The translations under genes were made by a program, and so were the position numbers. Shown piece by piece: positions 1 to 7,519 of a stretch of 22,951 nucleotides of DNA. The notes beneath the pieces are model-generated. The model had not been told where the DNA came from, made no database searches, and saw only the letters and a program-made list of their open reading frames with translations. This DNA is from an uncultured Phascolarctobacterium sp. (lineage in GTDB: Bacteria > Bacillota > Negativicutes > Acidaminococcales > Acidaminococcaceae). Positions within the stretch are counted from its first letter, which is position 1. Each line of letters begins with the position of its first letter. The stretch spans positions 1-22,951 of the forward strand of contig USBV01000006.1 in the NCBI GenBank assembly GCA_900553055.1, read 5' to 3'.

Positions 1-1078
1 GGCCCAGCCCCGGCCCGATGGCCAGCACATCAGCCTTATTAGCACGCGGCAACACATCGCTGGCGGCAGCACTGCCCAACACACCGGGCATGCGTTCCAA
101 AAGTCCATGCACCATGACCTCTGTAAGCTTCACAGCCAAAACCTCACGACTGGCCAAGGGTGTGAGCAAGGAAACGAGTCCAGCACCTGCTTTGACAGCT
201 GCATGGCTGCACAAAGCCGCGGCTCCGGTAAAGCCGGGGCTGCCGGCGCAGATAACTACACGCCCGGCATCGCCCTTATGATCATCCTCAGCCCGCAGGG
301 GTAGCAGGCGCTGCACCATGGGCGCTGTGATGCGATATTTGTGGCTAGGATATTCCTCCAAAAGCTTAGCCGGCATGCCAATAGCGGCTACTATAATGCG
401 CCCACACAAACGCTTGGCAGGATGCAGCAAGAGGCCGGTTTTCGGCAGCGCCATAGTAACAGTCACGTCTGCCTGCACGGCCTCCGCGCAGGCGGAGCCG
501 TCGTCCGCATTCACGCCTGTGGGCACATCCACTGCTACCACCGTTTTGGCAAGCTCATTGATGAGCTCGCACGCGCGCTTAGCTGCGGTACGCAGCTCAC
601 CAGCGAAGCCCGTGCCGAGGATGGCGTCCACCACAACGCTGGCGCGTTCCAGCGCCAGCTCGGTGGTGAGCCAATCTTCGTCGGCTACGACAGCGCTCAG
701 GCGGCCACCGGCGGCCTTAAACATGGCCAGCTCGCTGGCTGCGTCACCGGTAATTTTATCCTCACTCGTACCAATTAAAAACACCTTTACTTCCACGCCA
801 TAGCTCATAAGCCAGCGAGCAGCACCTAAGCCGTCGCCGCCGTTGTTGCCGCCGCCACAGAGCACCACTACCTTGCCCAATTGCGAGCTGGCAGCGCACG
901 CCTTACTAACGCCAGCAACAGAAGCATGCTCTGCGCTGGCAGCATCTTTCAGTAAATCTACCACCGCGTCAGCCACCTGCTTGGCTGCCGCATCCATCAG
1001 TACTAGGCCCGGCACACCATATTTTTCCGTAGCTAATTTATCTATTTCCTTCATTTCCTGTGCTGTTACAAGCTTCAT
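1..1078 (-). CDS. nnr: Bifunctional NAD(P)H-hydrate epimerase / dehydratase, N-terminal 359 residues (cut by window edge)
   Basis: Repairs hydrated NADH and NADPH. The N-terminal YjeF/NnrE domain epimerises R- and S-NAD(P)HX, and the C-terminal NnrD domain dehydrates S-NAD(P)HX using ADP. Reading the minus strand from ATG at 1078 gives an open frame to the window edge. The epimerase domain spans about residues 1-215 with the nucleotide-binding motif NNGGDG at 78-83 and VDAILGTG near 150. The dehydratase (ribokinase-like) domain begins near 245 with HKGDAGRV and CAGSPGFTGA, and the visible part ends in GPGLG at 355-359. About 140 or more C-terminal residues should lie outside the window. An SD GGAGGG lies 6 bases before the ATG. 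The gene starts one base after the acpS stop, a common bacterial pairing, so the two are probably co-transcribed. Confidence 0.93.
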   Translation of the reverse strand, partial: MKLVTAQEMKEIDKLATEKYGVPGLVLMDAAAKQVADAVVDLLKDAASAEHASVAGVSKACAASSQLGKVVVLCGGGNNGGDGLGAARWLMSYGVEVKVFLIGTSEDKITGDAASELAMFKAAGGRLSAVVADEDWLTTELALERASVVVDAILGTGFAGELRTAAKRACELINELAKTVVAVDVPTGVNADDGSACAEAVQADVTVTMALPKTGLLLHPAKRLCGRIIVAAIGMPAKLLEEYPSHKYRITAPMVQRLLPLRAEDDHKGDAGRVVICAGSPGFTGAAALCSHAAVKAGAGLVSLLTPLASREVLAVKLTEVMVHGLLERMPGVLGSAAASDVLPRANKADVLAIGPGLG

Positions 1079-1079
1079 G

Positions 1080-1451
1080 CTATCCCTCCATTACCACATA
1101 AGCCAACGCCATTGCACGGCTGTGGCTCATACTAAGTGCTATATTTTTGACTCCCAGCTTACTAGCGAGCTGCGCATGATAGCCATAAAGCTGCACGCTG
1201 GGCTTGCCCAAATCGTCATTCGTAATGACAATTTCCGTAAGCTCGCCGCCGCGCAGGCCAGTGCCCAATGCTTTGAGCACCGCCTCCTTAGCCGCAAAGC
1301 GGGCAGCAAAGCTGGCCGCGGCCTGCTTGCCACGGCTCTCGCAATAAGCAATCTCTGCAGGCGTAAACACGCGCTTCACGAACGCAGCGCGCTCGATAGC
1401 CTTTTGCACGCGCGCAATCTCTATCACATCACAACCAACGCCAATCAGCAT
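1080..1451 (-). CDS. acpS: Holo-[acyl-carrier-protein] synthase
   Basis: Transfers the 4'-phosphopantetheine arm from coenzyme A to a serine of acyl carrier protein, which activates fatty acid synthesis in the cytoplasm. The 123-residue product has the usual AcpS length. It starts MLIGVGCDVIEI, with the Mg-binding Asp at residue 8, and carries RFAAKEAVLKAL at 51-62 with the second metal ligand Glu56. SMSHS near residue 110 matches the family C-terminal motif. The ATG at 1451 is preceded by AAAGGAGG at good spacing. It is followed after one base by the nnr start, so the two probably form one transcript. A possible promoter lies at 1488-1517. Confidence 0.96.
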   Translation of the reverse strand: MLIGVGCDVIEIARVQKAIERAAFVKRVFTPAEIAYCESRGKQAAASFAARFAAKEAVLKALGTGLRGGELTEIVITNDDLGKPSVQLYGYHAQLASKLGVKNIALSMSHSRAMALAYVVMEG

Positions 1452-1487
1452 GGTTAGCCTCCTTTAAAAATTTAGATTAAATTTGTA

Positions 1488-1517
1488 ACTATATTTTATT
1501 CTTGCAGCATAGCACAA
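1488..1517 (-). promoter_or_regulatory. Possible promoter of acpS-nnr
   Basis: On the minus strand TTGTGC (1512-1517) and TATAGT (1488-1493) are 18 bases apart. They lie between the transporter terminator and the acpS ribosome binding site. The -10 matches 5 of 6 consensus bases and the -35 is weak, so this is tentative. Confidence 0.35.
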
Positions 1518-1540
1518 AATCCTTTTTTTATGCCAACATT

Positions 1541-1585
1541 TCACAAAAAAGTAAAAAGCCTGCCACAATTACAGTGACAGGCTTT
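1541..1585 (-). terminator. Rho-independent terminator after the SLC13 transporter gene
   Basis: Minus-strand arms AAAGCCTGTCAC and GTGGCAGGCTTT pair over 12 bp with one G-U, around a 7-base loop (1555-1566 with 1574-1585). A T-rich tract (TTTTTACTTTTTT) follows. It lies about 75 bases past the transporter stop codon. Confidence 0.88.
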
Positions 1586-1601
1586 ATATCTTACTTACAT
1601 G

Positions 1602-1662
1602 TAAATCTAGGATATACTCCTAGGAGCCGCAACGAAGTAGATGACGTGCTATACACGATTTA
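1602..1662. repeat. Family A palindromic repeat, degenerate copy A1
   Basis: Carries GAAGTAGATG (1634-1643) followed by a TATA-containing arm. It shares AGGAGCCGCA and GAAGTAGATG with copy A2 at 5392-5490. Outer arms TAAATC/GATTTA (1602-1607, 1657-1662) and an inner perfect hairpin CTAGGA/TCCTAG (1607-1623) make it palindromic, but the left arm is shorter than in the full copies. Its right arm overlaps the TAA stop (1660-1662) of the transporter gene. Confidence 0.55.
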
Positions 1663-2934
1663 TTTTGCGGGGAAGAAGGGCCATACCATGGGTATTACTA
1701 CGAGGGATACTATGAACGCTACCAGTACCAAGCCAGTACCAGCCTTCACATAGTCCATAAATTTGTAGCCGCCAGGGCCCAATACCAAGGTGTTAGGCGG
1801 AGTGCCTACAGGAGTTGCAAAAGCGCAGGAGGCTGCAACCGCAATTGCCATCAGAACTGCCTTGGGATCAGCGCCCAATTGCTTGGAAATAGCTACGCCA
1901 ATGGGGCACAGCAAAGCTGCAGAAGCTGTGTTTGACATAAATTGGGTCAGGCCGCAGGAGAGAATAAAGAGCACTGCGGTTACAACCAGCGGAGAAGGAG
2001 TACCACCCATCAAGCTCACTGTCCACTGAGCGATGAGTTTACCGGCGCCAGTCTTATCCATTGCGGAGGAGACGGGCATCATACCTGCGAATAAGAAAAT
2101 GGTTACCCAGTCGATAGAAGCATAGGCTTGCTTTTCGGTCAAGCAGCCGGTGAGTACGCAAACCAGCGCGCCGATGACAGCTGCCATTTCCAAGGTAATG
2201 CCCTTGATACCAAGAGCCATTACCAGCACTACGGCCAGCAAAATCACACCGGAAATAATCATCTTGTTCTTAGAGGTTTCGTTTGCTTCGATTTCCTGCT
2301 CAATTTCTTGGTCAGCAGAAAGCTCTTGCTTCGGCAGTAAATACTTGCCTACGAACATCATGTAGAGCATACCGGCGATGGAAACGGGGATACCAATCCA
2401 AGCAAATTCAAAGAAGCCAAAGGGCTCAAGGCCTGCAGCAGTCAAAGCGCCGGTAGCGATAATATTAGGCGGAGTGCCTACCATGGTGATGATACCGCCC
2501 CAACCGCAGGCAAAGGCCAAGGGCATCAATTGACGGGATGCAGGAATCTTGGCAGAGGCGCAAATACCGAGAGCCACAGGCAGCAGGCAGGCTGCTGTAC
2601 CAGTGTTAGAGAGCACAGCGGATAAGGCTGTACCAACGGCCATCAAGCCAAACATCAGGCTGTTTTCGCCGGTACCAACCATCTTTACAACGCTGTTACC
2701 AATGGCTTGAGCAAGGCCGGTGTAGAACATAGCTGCACCAACGACGAACATGCCGGCGAACAGGACTACGGTGGAGTTAGACAGGCCACTAAATACTTGC
2801 TTAGTCGGGATTAAGCCTAACAGGCCGCAGGCAATAGCGCCAGCGGTAGCAGTAACTGCGAGGGGAATAAGTTCGGTTACGAAAAATAACGCGATTACTG
2901 CCAACAGAATTAAACACTTAATTGCTGGGGACAT
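1660..2934 (-). CDS. SLC13/DASS-family anion (dicarboxylate or related) transporter
   Basis: A cytoplasmic-membrane carrier of the ArsB/NhaD-like ion transporter superfamily, DASS (SLC13) branch. Known members move succinate, citrate, tartrate or sulfate, usually with Na+ or in exchange. The 424-residue product is almost entirely hydrophobic segments. It contains the twofold family signature: SNT at 109-111 followed by GTPPN at 153-157, repeated as SNT at 334-336 and GTPPN at 377-381. These two repeats form the substrate and sodium sites in characterised DASS proteins. A hydrophilic acidic loop at about 200-224 separates the halves. It is somewhat shorter than many DASS proteins. The ATG follows AAAGGAGG at 8 bases. 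It appears monocistronic, with its own promoter and terminator. The substrate cannot be read from the sequence; a C4-dicarboxylate is an inference from the family. Confidence 0.88.
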   Translation of the reverse strand: MSPAIKCLILLAVIALFFVTELIPLAVTATAGAIACGLLGLIPTKQVFSGLSNSTVVLFAGMFVVGAAMFYTGLAQAIGNSVVKMVGTGENSLMFGLMAVGTALSAVLSNTGTAACLLPVALGICASAKIPASRQLMPLAFACGWGGIITMVGTPPNIIATGALTAAGLEPFGFFEFAWIGIPVSIAGMLYMMFVGKYLLPKQELSADQEIEQEIEANETSKNKMIISGVILLAVVLVMALGIKGITLEMAAVIGALVCVLTGCLTEKQAYASIDWVTIFLFAGMMPVSSAMDKTGAGKLIAQWTVSLMGGTPSPLVVTAVLFILSCGLTQFMSNTASAALLCPIGVAISKQLGADPKAVLMAIAVAASCAFATPVGTPPNTLVLGPGGYKFMDYVKAGTGLVLVAFIVSLVVIPMVWPFFPAK

Positions 2935-2970
2935 AGAAACTTCCTCCTTTAAAAATATTTATACATCATC

Positions 2971-2980
2971 TCTCGCGAGA
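2971..2980. promoter_or_regulatory. Perfect 10-bp palindrome in the transporter leader, possible operator
   Basis: TCTCGCGAGA is its own reverse complement. It lies about 40 bases before the transporter start codon, immediately downstream of the -10 element and therefore near the predicted transcription start. It is GC-rich in otherwise very AT-rich DNA. A regulator site is an inference. Confidence 0.35.
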
Positions 2981-2981
2981 C

Positions 2982-3009
2982 ATTGTATACAATTATATTG
3001 ACGCAACAA
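2982..3009 (-). promoter_or_regulatory. Probable promoter of the SLC13 transporter gene
   Basis: On the minus strand TTGTTG (3004-3009) and TACAAT (2982-2987) are 16 bases apart, about 50 bases before the ATG. The -10 lies inside a perfect 12-bp palindrome ATTGTATACAAT (2982-2993), which could be an operator overlapping the promoter. The -35 match is modest. Confidence 0.45.
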
Positions 3010-3212
3010 TTAACTGTATAGCTTTTTATTTATCTTAAAAGTATTTATTATGCCCTTTACGGAATTATCTTACCAATATTTTGCATAAAGGAGTGTTGCT
3101 AAAGCAACTATAATTGTAAAATAATCATGAAGTTGACTATTTTATTTGATTACTTTATTTAATATACAGTTATTTAATTTATGTAACTTACTTTACTTAT
3201 TTAAACAAGGCA
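3010..3212. other. AT-rich intergenic stretch without a gene
   Basis: Between the transporter promoter and the terminator of the upstream regulator gene I see no convincing coding frame or RNA gene. Two small inverted repeats are present: GTTGC-TAAA-GCAAC near 3095-3108, and TAAAATA/TATTTTA arms at about 3117-3144. Neither has a T-tract. Confidence 0.5.
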
Positions 3213-3244
3213 TAAAAAAAGAAGACGCCCGCAAGCGTCCTCTT
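3213..3244 (-). terminator. Rho-independent terminator after the Crp/Fnr-type regulator gene
   Basis: Minus-strand arms AAGAGGACGC (3235-3244) and GCGTCTTCTT (3219-3228) pair over 10 bp with one G-U around a 6-base loop. A run of seven T residues follows. The reverse direction also ends in a short T run after the stem, so weak bidirectional function is possible. Confidence 0.85.
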
Positions 3245-3264
3245 TTTGGTAATGCTCTTTATCG

Positions 3265-3954
3265 CTACAAAGCTTCACTATGTTCTTTTTGTAAGATGGT
3301 GAAGGTGTTTTTATTATAATCAATTATGCCCTCCTCCTTCATCCGCGCCAGCTCGCGCGTCAAAGCGCTGCGGTCCGCATCAAGATAATTGGCCAAATCG
3401 GTGCGGTTGAAGGGAATGGTGAATTCTCGCGATGCATTATTGCGTGCCTCCTGCTCTAAATAAGCCAAAATTTTGCTGCGCAGTGTTTTTTTGCAAAGAA
3501 TCTCCGTTTTTTCAATCAAACGCGTATTATTATCCGCCAATATCGACACAATATTGCACATCAAGCGTTGGGAAGCCTTGCTAGTTGTATTAGCATCAAA
3601 GAGGGCCCTGCCCAAGGGCAGCATCAAAATCTCGCTATCGCTGGCCACAAAATAGCTAACCACACTGCGGTCCCCCAGCTTGCCCAAAAAATTCTCGGCA
3701 AAGACGGAGCCCGCGCCAAGATTGGCAATAATAGCTTTTTCGCCCCAAATATCCTCTTTAATCATTTGCACAGTGCCCTCGAGTACTACGCAAAGATTTT
3801 CTACACAGTCACCGGCCAAATAAATATAATCTGCTTTAGAAAAATGCTTAATCAAAGCATGAAAATTTTGTAAAACCTCACTGATTTCTTCCCTTTCCAA
3901 GCCCTGGAACAAGGGAATATCTAAATAGTTGGGTGCGTACATTCTTGCAGCCAT
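3265..3954 (-). CDS. Crp/Fnr-family transcriptional regulator
   Basis: A DNA-binding regulator of 229 residues. The N-terminal cyclic-nucleotide-binding-like beta barrel covers about 12-120, with YLAGDCVENLCVVLEGTV at 45-62 typical of the fold. A dimer helix spans about 125-155, and a C-terminal winged helix-turn-helix at about 183-205 contains RTDLANYLDADRSALTREL. The cysteines (50, 55, 133, 154) do not form the N-terminal Fe-S set of classical Fnr, so the signal is unknown. I chose ATG at 3954. In-frame TTG (3966) and GTG (3963) just upstream, and another ATG at 3942, are alternatives because the ribosome binding site is weak (AAGG or GGTG). It is a single gene with its own promoter and terminator. 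It could control the neighbouring transporter, but that is only inferred from position. Confidence 0.9.
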   Translation of the reverse strand: MAARMYAPNYLDIPLFQGLEREEISEVLQNFHALIKHFSKADYIYLAGDCVENLCVVLEGTVQMIKEDIWGEKAIIANLGAGSVFAENFLGKLGDRSVVSYFVASDSEILMLPLGRALFDANTTSKASQRLMCNIVSILADNNTRLIEKTEILCKKTLRSKILAYLEQEARNNASREFTIPFNRTDLANYLDADRSALTRELARMKEEGIIDYNKNTFTILQKEHSEAL

Positions 3955-3993
3955 GCTGTTCACCAACCTTATTACATATTTTTCTTAAGTATA

Positions 3994-4022
3994 ATTATGC
4001 CAAAGCATATGATGATTGTAAA
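3994..4022 (-). promoter_or_regulatory. Promoter of the Crp/Fnr-type regulator gene
   Basis: On the minus strand TTTACA (4017-4022) and CATAAT (3994-3999) are exactly 17 bases apart. Each matches 5 of 6 consensus bases. The predicted transcript starts about 35 bases before the chosen ATG. Confidence 0.65.
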
Positions 4023-4055
4023 TATTTTGTAATTAAAGTAAGTGTTATGTAAGTT

Positions 4056-4110
4056 TGTTGCGTGTGCAACACAAAGCATCACCCTGCTTTGCTAAGCTTG
4101 CCCAAAGCAG
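4056..4110. other. Two perfect small hairpins between the dnaJ terminator and the regulator promoter
   Basis: CTGCTTTG (4084-4091) pairs with CAAAGCAG (4103-4110), and TGTTGC (4056-4061) pairs with GCAACA (4066-4071). Neither is followed by a T tract on either strand. They may back up the dnaJ terminator or act in the leader of the regulator gene; no function can be assigned. Confidence 0.4.
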
Positions 4111-4111
4111 C

Positions 4112-4142
4112 AAAAAAGCCCCCGCCAGAGCTGACAGGGGCC
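4112..4142 (-). terminator. Rho-independent terminator of the hrcA-grpE-dnaK-dnaJ operon
   Basis: The minus-strand arms GCCCCTGTCAG and CTGGCGGGGGC form a GC-rich stem with two G-U pairs. Six T residues follow, directly after the dnaJ stop codon. Confidence 0.88.
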
Positions 4143-4147
4143 TCTTT

Positions 4148-5302
4148 TTATTTAAAAAGATTTTTAATTTTGTTGAGGAAGCTCTTTTCCTCGGGGTTAA
4201 TATTGTCCTTGCTAATGGTTTCAAAGGCACGCAAAGCATCCTTTTGTTTATCGCTAAGCTTGGTGGGCACAACCACCTTGATGCGTACCAATTGGTCACC
4301 ACGCAAACCACCGCGCAGGCTGGGAATACCCTTGCCCTTCAGGCGCAGCACCTTACCGGGCTGCGTGCCCTCGGGCACCTTCATCGTTACCTGGCCATCC
4401 AGCGTCGGCACCTTAATCTCAGCGCCCAGGGTTGCTTGCACGATATTGATAGGTACCTCGCACAGTACAGTAGTGCCATCACGTTCAAAGAACTTGTGCG
4501 GCTTCACGTACAGATATACGTACAAATCACCGCTCGGTCCGCCCTTAGCACCTGCTTCGCCCTCGCCTGCTACACGCAGTCTAGAGCCATTATCCACACC
4601 GGCAGGAATCTTAACCTTCAGGTGCTTGTTCTTCTTCACAGTGCCCTTACCGCGGCATTCCTTACATGGCTCGGAAACAATCTTGCCCTCGCCATGGCAT
4701 TTAGAGCAGGGACGCTCGTTAACCATTTGGCCAAACATCGTGTTTTGTGTAAAGCGCACATAGCCACTGCCGTGACATTCGGGGCAGGTTTCCACCTTGG
4801 AGCCGGGCTCAGCCCCATTGCCATGACAATGGTCGCAGGTTTCGTCGCGATAGAGGTTAATTTCCTTTTCAATGCCAAAGGCAGCCTCTTCAAAGGTAAT
4901 CTCCAAGTCAAAGCGTAAATCAGCGCCACGCTGGGGGCCGGCGTTAGCGGAGCGACCGCCACGACCACCCTGGCCGCCAAAGAACATATCAAAAATATCC
5001 TCCATACCGCTGCCGCTGAAGCCGCCAAAGCCACCGCCAAAGGGATTGCCGCCGGGGCCGCCGCCCTGCTGGGCCTGCTCAAAGGCGTCAGGGCCCAATT
5101 GGTCGTACTGAGCACGCTTGGTTTCGTCGGACAGCACGCTATAGGCCTCGTTGACCTCTTTAAACTTTTCCTCGGCCTCTGCATTGCCTTTATTGCGGTC
5201 AGGATGATACTTTAGGGCCAGTTTACGGTATGCTTTTTTTAATTCGTCCGCGTTGGCGGTCTTAGACACGCCTAAGACGTCATAATAATCTCTCTTAGCC
5301 AT
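4148..5302 (-). CDS. dnaJ: Chaperone DnaJ (Hsp40)
   Basis: Co-chaperone that delivers unfolded proteins to DnaK and stimulates its ATPase. The 384-residue product has the full type I layout. The J domain covers 1-70 with HPD at 33-35. A Gly/Phe-rich linker follows at about 79-117. Four zinc-binding CxxCxGxG repeats have cysteines at 156/159, 173/176, 199/202 and 213/216. The C-terminal substrate-binding and dimer domains follow. The ATG is preceded by AGGAGG at 9 bases. It is the last gene of the heat-shock operon, 201 bases after dnaK. That gap holds a perfect hairpin and a family A repeat, which could lower or uncouple DnaJ output relative to DnaK. The operon ends at the terminator directly after the stop. 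Confidence 0.98.
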   Translation of the reverse strand: MAKRDYYDVLGVSKTANADELKKAYRKLALKYHPDRNKGNAEAEEKFKEVNEAYSVLSDETKRAQYDQLGPDAFEQAQQGGGPGGNPFGGGFGGFSGSGMEDIFDMFFGGQGGRGGRSANAGPQRGADLRFDLEITFEEAAFGIEKEINLYRDETCDHCHGNGAEPGSKVETCPECHGSGYVRFTQNTMFGQMVNERPCSKCHGEGKIVSEPCKECRGKGTVKKNKHLKVKIPAGVDNGSRLRVAGEGEAGAKGGPSGDLYVYLYVKPHKFFERDGTTVLCEVPINIVQATLGAEIKVPTLDGQVTMKVPEGTQPGKVLRLKGKGIPSLRGGLRGDQLVRIKVVVPTKLSDKQKDALRAFETISKDNINPEEKSFLNKIKNLFK

Positions 5303-5334
5303 TTAAATTGGCCTCCTAAATATCTACATTAAGT

Positions 5335-5369
5335 TAGTGCCCAAGAGCTTATGGGGCCATTGGGCACTA
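5335..5369. repeat. Perfect 10-bp inverted repeat in the dnaK-dnaJ gap
   Basis: TAGTGCCCAA (5335-5344) and TTGGGCACTA (5360-5369) are exact reverse complements around a 15-base loop, about 35 bases before the dnaJ start. No T tract follows, so it is unlikely to be a terminator. An mRNA-stabilising or processing hairpin is a reasonable inference. Confidence 0.6.
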
Positions 5370-5391
5370 TGCACTATATACTATTTATATG

Positions 5392-5490
5392 GACCGAATA
5401 GAATGTACCAGATACGAGGCGCGGCGACGCAGACGTATTAATAATACTTCAAGGAGCCGCACTGAAGTAGATGGTGCATTATATGCGGTC
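5392..5490. repeat. Family A palindromic repeat, full copy A2 (99 bp)
   Basis: Outer arms GACCG and CGGTC begin a 19-bp imperfect inverted repeat (5392-5410 with 5472-5490). AGATACGA lies at 5410-5417 and GAAGTAGATG at 5464-5473. Both motifs occur at the same offsets in copy A3 (7372-7469, opposite orientation), and the second also occurs in A1 near 1640. It begins 14 bases after the dnaK stop codon. No coding frame is credible in it. Confidence 0.75.
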
Positions 5491-5503
5491 GCTATAGAAC
5501 TTG

Positions 5504-7351
5504 TTACTTCTTATCGTCTACGACTTCGGCGTCTACCACATCGTCGTCATTTTTAGCGCCTTGTGCGCCAGCGCCTGCACCTTGCGCACCCTCAGCACCC
5601 TTTTGTGCTTCGGTTTCCTTGTACAGCTCAGCGCTCAACTCATACAGCGGTTTGGTCAAAGCTTCAGTATCAGCCTTAATCTTAGCCAAATCATCACCCT
5701 TTACAGATTCCTTCAGGGTGTCAACAGCAGCCTTAACCTTAGCGATCAGATCATCCTTGCCCTTGCCTTCCATATCCTTCATGGTCTTTTCGGCTTGGTA
5801 GATCAGGTTGTCGGCTTGGTTTTTAACCTCAACGCCTTCCTTGCGTTTCTTATCAGCTTCAGCATTAGCTTCAGCTTCTTTTACCATTCTATCTACTTCG
5901 TCCTTATCCAAGGTACCGGAGGAAGTAATGGTAATCTTTTGTTCCTTGCCAGTGCCCAAATCCTTAGCGCTTACGTTAACGATACCGTTAGCATCGATGT
6001 CGAAGGCAACCTCAATCTTCGGTACTCCACGAGGAGCAGCGGGGATACCGCTCAGCTCGAAGCGGCCCAGAGTCTTGTTGTCAGCAGCCATTTCGCGTTC
6101 GCCTTGCAGAACATGGATATCAACGGAGGGTTGGTTATCTGCTGCAGTAGAGAATACTTGCTTCTTAGAAGTCGGAATGGTGGTGTTGCGGTCGATAATC
6201 TTGGTGAATACACCGCCCAGGGTTTCAATACCCAAGGACAACGGAGTTACGTCCAGCAGCAGCACGGAGCCAGTGCCTTCTTCGCCGGAAAGTACGCCAG
6301 CTTGAATAGCAGCGCCTACAGCAACGCATTCGTCAGGGTTTACACCTTTATAGGGTTCCTTGCCCATGAATTTCTTAATAGCAGCTTGTACAGCCGGGAT
6401 ACGGGAAGAGCCGCCAACCAGTACAACCTTGGAGATATCGCTTGCGGACAGGCCTGCGTCACTCATAGCTTGACGAACAGGACCCATGGTACGTTCTACA
6501 AGATCTGCAGTCATAGCTTCGAATTTAGCACGAGTCAAATCCATATCTAAGTGCTTCGGGCCATCAGCGCCTGCGGTGATGAAGGGCAGGTTGATGTTGG
6601 TGCTCATAACGCCGGACAGTTCAATTTTAGCTTTTTCTGCAGCTTCACGCAGACGTTGCATAGCCATGCGGTCGCTGGACAGGTCAATGCCTTCAGCCTT
6701 CTTGAATTCGTCAACCATCCAGTCCATAATCTTCTTATCGAAGTCATCGCCACCCAGATGAGTATCGCCATTGGTTGCTTTTACTTCGAACACGCCATCG
6801 CCTACATCCAGAATGGATACGTCGAAGGTGCCGCCGCCCAGGTCATATACCATGATGGTGTGGTCGTCGGTCTTGTCAATGCCATAAGCCAGGGATGCAG
6901 CGGTAGGCTCGTTGATAATACGCAGAACCTCGAGGCCAGCAATCTTACCAGCGTCCTTGGTTGCTTGACGTTGGCTATCGTTGAAGTATGCAGGAACGGT
7001 GATAACTGCTTGGGTTACCTTTTCGCCCAGATAAGCTTCAGCGTCAGCCTTCAGCTTTTGCAGAATCATTGCGGAAATTTCTTCCGGAGAGTATTTTTTA
7101 TCATCGATTGTTACACGATAGCTGCCCTCGCCCATATGACGTTTAATGGAGCTAATGGTTCTATCAGGGTTGGAAACAGCTTGGCGCTTTGCCAATTGAC
7201 CAACCAGACGCTCGCCATTTTTAGCGAAGCCAACTACGGACGGGGTCAGACGGGAGCCTTCTTGGTTAGTAATAACAGTCGGTTCGCCGCCTTCCATTAC
7301 AGCAACAACAGAGTTAGTAGTACCTAAGTCAATACCAATTACTTTAGACAT
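5504..7351 (-). CDS. dnaK: Chaperone DnaK (Hsp70)
   Basis: ATP-driven cytoplasmic chaperone working with DnaJ and GrpE. The 615-residue product opens with [15 protein letters not shown] (phosphate-binding loop 1). It has [14 protein letters not shown] in the middle of the ATPase domain and [12 protein letters not shown] near residue 320. The hydrophobic interdomain linker region contains [17 protein letters not shown] near 365. The beta substrate-binding domain, helical lid and an acidic tail ending DAEVVDDKK follow. The ATPase domain lacks the roughly 24-residue insertion near residue 80 seen in proteobacterial DnaK, as expected for Bacillota. The SD AGGAGG precedes the ATG by 7 bases. Family A repeats flank the gene: A3 just upstream of its ribosome binding site and A2 just after its stop. 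Confidence 0.99.
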   Translation of the reverse strand: MSKVIGIDLGTTNSVVAVMEGGEPTVITNQEGSRLTPSVVGFAKNGERLVGQLAKRQAVSNPDRTISSIKRHMGEGSYRVTIDDKKYSPEEISAMILQKLKADAEAYLGEKVTQAVITVPAYFNDSQRQATKDAGKIAGLEVLRIINEPTAASLAYGIDKTDDHTIMVYDLGGGTFDVSILDVGDGVFEVKATNGDTHLGGDDFDKKIMDWMVDEFKKAEGIDLSSDRMAMQRLREAAEKAKIELSGVMSTNINLPFITAGADGPKHLDMDLTRAKFEAMTADLVERTMGPVRQAMSDAGLSASDISKVVLVGGSSRIPAVQAAIKKFMGKEPYKGVNPDECVAVGAAIQAGVLSGEEGTGSVLLLDVTPLSLGIETLGGVFTKIIDRNTTIPTSKKQVFSTAADNQPSVDIHVLQGEREMAADNKTLGRFELSGIPAAPRGVPKIEVAFDIDANGIVNVSAKDLGTGKEQKITITSSGTLDKDEVDRMVKEAEANAEADKKRKEGVEVKNQADNLIYQAEKTMKDMEGKGKDDLIAKVKAAVDTLKESVKGDDLAKIKADTEALTKPLYELSAELYKETEAQKGAEGAQGAGAGAQGAKNDDDVVDAEVVDDKK

Positions 7352-7371
7352 TTGTTTTTCCTCCTATATTC

Positions 7372-7469
7372 GATTGATTATAGGGCATCATCTACTTCAT
7401 AATCCCTCGTCGACGTACCTCTAGTACGACTCCTCGGTATTATTCGTATCTAATACCTTCTAATCAATC
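7372..7469. repeat. Family A palindromic repeat, full copy A3 (98 bp, inverted relative to A2)
   Basis: Outer arms GATTGATTA (7372-7380) and TAATCAATC (7461-7469) are exact complements and start a long imperfect inverted repeat across the element. CATCTACTTC (7389-7398) is the complement of the family motif GAAGTAGATG, and TCGTATCT (7444-7451) is the complement of AGATACGA. Their distances from the element ends (17 and 18 bases) equal those in A2. It fills most of the grpE-dnaK gap and ends about 8 bases before the dnaK Shine-Dalgarno. Confidence 0.75.
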
Positions 7470-7519
7470 TTGTTCGAATAATATTATTTTATAATTAATT
7501 CAAAGAGCTCTAGCAACTA

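Noticed and set aside
4055-4918. 287-residue plus-strand frame opposite dnaJ
   Set aside because: It begins in the terminator region and crosses the dnaJ zinc-finger coding region in reverse; low-quality composition.
5501-7327. Long plus-strand frames (349 and 258 residues) opposite dnaK
   Set aside because: Antisense open frames of this kind are well known across dnaK genes and arise from its codon use; no start signals or domains.
5392-7469. A2 and A3 as CRISPR repeats or as ends of one composite transposon carrying dnaK
   Set aside because: Only two copies around an essential operon gene, no spacers, no transposase, and dnaK is in its normal operon position.
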